Made by a program: the position numbers and the translations under genes. From assembly GCA_019247135.1 (NCBI GenBank), contig JAFAPL010000201.1, positions 1 through 6,924 on the forward strand: DNA of 6,924 bases, given 5' to 3'. Below, in pieces: positions 5,848-6,924 of the stretch. This stretch comes from Chloroflexota bacterium (lineage in GTDB: Bacteria > Chloroflexota > UBA6077 > CF-72). A model generated the notes under the pieces. It was not told where the DNA came from. It saw nothing but the letters and a program-made list of their open reading frames with translations, and searched no databases. The number at the start of each line of letters is the position of its first letter. Positions within the stretch are counted from its first letter, which is position 1.

Positions 5848-6550
5848 ATGAGCACGCCCGCCAACCCGGCCCTCGTCCCGAGATCAGAGCGTGAGCTGTT
5901 AAGCTCGGCCCGGTGCAGGCGTTCTGTTAGACCCGCGTCCAAGCGCTGGCAACCACCCGAGGGCTTGTCGTCCGAGGATATCCAGGCCGTAAATCGCGCG
6001 GCCGCTTGCGAGCGGGACCGACTGCTGCTGACGAGCCTCTGGGCCACGGGGGCTCGCATCAGCGAGGTGATCGCCCTTCGTCCACGCGACGTCCGACGCC
6101 ACGGCCTCATGCTGCCGAATCGGAAAAACCCGAGTCGGACCGTGAAGACGGCACCTCGCCGCGGCGCACGCCAGTCTACGGGGCGAGCTGCTGCTGTGGC
6201 GCGCGACCGCGATCTCGCTGATGACGAGCCACCGTTCTTCTCCCGCCAGCATGGAGCCGATAGTCGGCGCCGAGCGATCGACCGCGTGCGCGCTTGGCAG
6301 ATGGTCAAGACCGCCTCCGAGCGGGCCGACGTCCGGATGCTGGCCCTCCGCGCGTCGGCTCAGGGCGGGTCGGCGAGCCAGCGCCCGTGCATCGCCATCT
6401 GTTTCGCCAGCCCGCGTGCGGCAGATCGTGCGTCACACCAAGGGCCTGGCTCTGGCGCAGAAGCAGGCCGGCTGGGCGCGCCTGCACACCGAGTACCTGA
6501 CGCTCAGCGACCAGGAAGCCAATCGCCTCATGCAGGAGGTCCCCGAATGA
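5848..6550 (+). pseudogene. Compact tyrosine recombinase (TnpI-like), frameshifted
   Basis: A site-specific recombinase that would cut and rejoin DNA through a tyrosyl-phosphodiester bond. From ATG 5848 only about 34 residues precede the catalytic domain (WQPPEGLSSEDIQAVNRAA), so the usual N-terminal core-binding domain is missing. The intended protein is about 235 residues. Catalytic set: Arg in WATGARISEVIAL (6055-6057), Lys in NRKNPSRTVKTAP, His and Arg of HLFR (6396-6398, 6405-6407), Trp in QAGW (6473-6475, in the His/Trp position) and Tyr in HTEYLTLSDQE (6494-6496). Frame changes lie near 6153 and 6222 (between them LAAAHASLRGELLLWRA), near 6362 and near 6409; a missing C there would restore RHARVRQIVRH. 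It ends with TGA 6548-6550, overlapping the methyltransferase ATG. Placed divergent to tnpA, a role in co-integrate resolution is likely, but integration of another element is possible. Confidence 0.85.
6534..6539 (+). promoter_or_regulatory. Ribosome binding site of the methyltransferase
   Basis: AGGAGG seven bases before ATG 6547, inside the last codons of the recombinase. It supports translational coupling and fixes the methyltransferase start, although the same frame is open further upstream. Confidence 0.8.
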
Positions 6551-6924
6551 CTCAGGGCCACACCAGTGGCGACGCTCTCTATGTGCCGGGATACACCGAC
6601 GACGAGCTCCAGCGACTGACCGACCAGGGCAAACTGGTCGGCGCCACCACCCGCGCGCTCCTGATCGAAGCCGGCGTGCAGCCAGGCATGCGTGTCCTCG
6701 ACGTCGGGTGCGGCGCGGGTGATGTCTCCTTACTCCTGGCCGAACTTGTCGGCTGCTCAGGCGAAGTGGTCGGCGTCGACACGAACGCGCGTGCACTCGA
6801 ACTGGCCCAGGCACGGGCAGTCGCCAACGGTGCCAAACAGGTCCGTGTCGTTCAGAGCGATCTGCGCGAATTTCCGGTCGAGCGCTCGTTTGATGCGGTG
6901 GTCGGCCGCTTCGTGCTGATGTAC
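6547..6924 (+). CDS. Class I SAM-dependent methyltransferase, 5' part
   Basis: The first 126 codons of a Rossmann-fold methyltransferase that continues beyond the window. An N-terminal lid region (MTQGHTSGDALYVPGYTDDE) is followed by a helix, then motif I with the SAM-binding glycine loop, VLDVGCGAGDVSLLLAELVG (about residues 51-70). Next come the acidic residue that should bind the ribose hydroxyls in VVGVDTNARALELAQ, the motif near the adenine site QSDLREFPV, and the next strand FDAVVGRFVLMY at the edge. The substrate cannot be predicted: this general class includes small-molecule, menaquinone-type and antibiotic-modifying enzymes. The gene is unbroken, has a strong ribosome binding site, and overlaps the recombinase stop by four bases (ATGA), so it is probably translated from the same mRNA. 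It could be a passenger of the transposon or a chromosomal gene next to it. Confidence 0.9.
   Translation, partial: MTQGHTSGDALYVPGYTDDELQRLTDQGKLVGATTRALLIEAGVQPGMRVLDVGCGAGDVSLLLAELVGCSGEVVGVDTNARALELAQARAVANGAKQVRVVQSDLREFPVERSFDAVVGRFVLMY

Noticed and set aside
5697..6308. 203-codon minus-strand open frame, and another at 5899-6252
   Set aside because: They are antisense to the tyrosine recombinase, whose catalytic motifs are plainly on the plus strand.
1..6924. CRISPR array, tRNA or rRNA genes
   Set aside because: No regularly spaced repeats, no cloverleaf-like segment and no conserved rRNA stretch were seen on either strand.

Overview
This is a GC-rich bacterial window, roughly 60% G+C by eye. 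The gene families present (a Tn3-family transposase with an N-terminal DUF4158 region, a group II intron protein with an HNH tail, an IS630-family element, a compact tyrosine recombinase) are common in Actinobacteriota and Chloroflexota. The phylum cannot be fixed from the sequence alone.

Layout: (1) 1-1700 is poorly preserved chromosomal or island sequence. It holds the 3' end of an unknown frame, a putative exported protein split over frames (130-705, plus), a membrane-protein fragment (785-1027, minus) and a broken plus-strand frame (1240-1694). (2) 1723-2652 carries two apparently intact small minus-strand genes, an antibiotic-biosynthesis-monooxygenase (ABM) type protein and an unrecognised 116-aa protein, separated by about 290 bp with no gene. 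(3) 2675-5694 is a nest of mobile elements: an IS630-family element on the plus strand, then the 3' part of a group II intron-encoded protein (minus), joined directly to the N-terminal third of a Tn3-family TnpA (minus). (4) 5695-5847 is a divergent intergenic region ending in a 46-bp imperfect palindrome that abuts the next start codon. (5) 5848-6550 is a compact tyrosine recombinase with a full catalytic set but no N-terminal core-binding domain, spread over several frames. (6) 6547-6924 is the start of a class I SAM-dependent methyltransferase that overlaps the recombinase stop by ATGA and runs off the window.

The most interesting unit is the divergent pair tnpA / tyrosine recombinase with a palindromic candidate recombination site (and possible leaderless promoter) between them. 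I read it as a Tn3-type transposition module whose co-integrate resolution would be done by a TnpI-like tyrosine recombinase, now inactive because tnpA is truncated by the intron fragment.

A window-wide oddity affects all interpretation. Nearly every recognisable protein is broken by single-base shifts while its residues stay well conserved on both sides of each break. This suggests either very recent decay or residual indel errors in an uncorrected long-read assembly. The two small minus-strand genes and the methyltransferase are unbroken.
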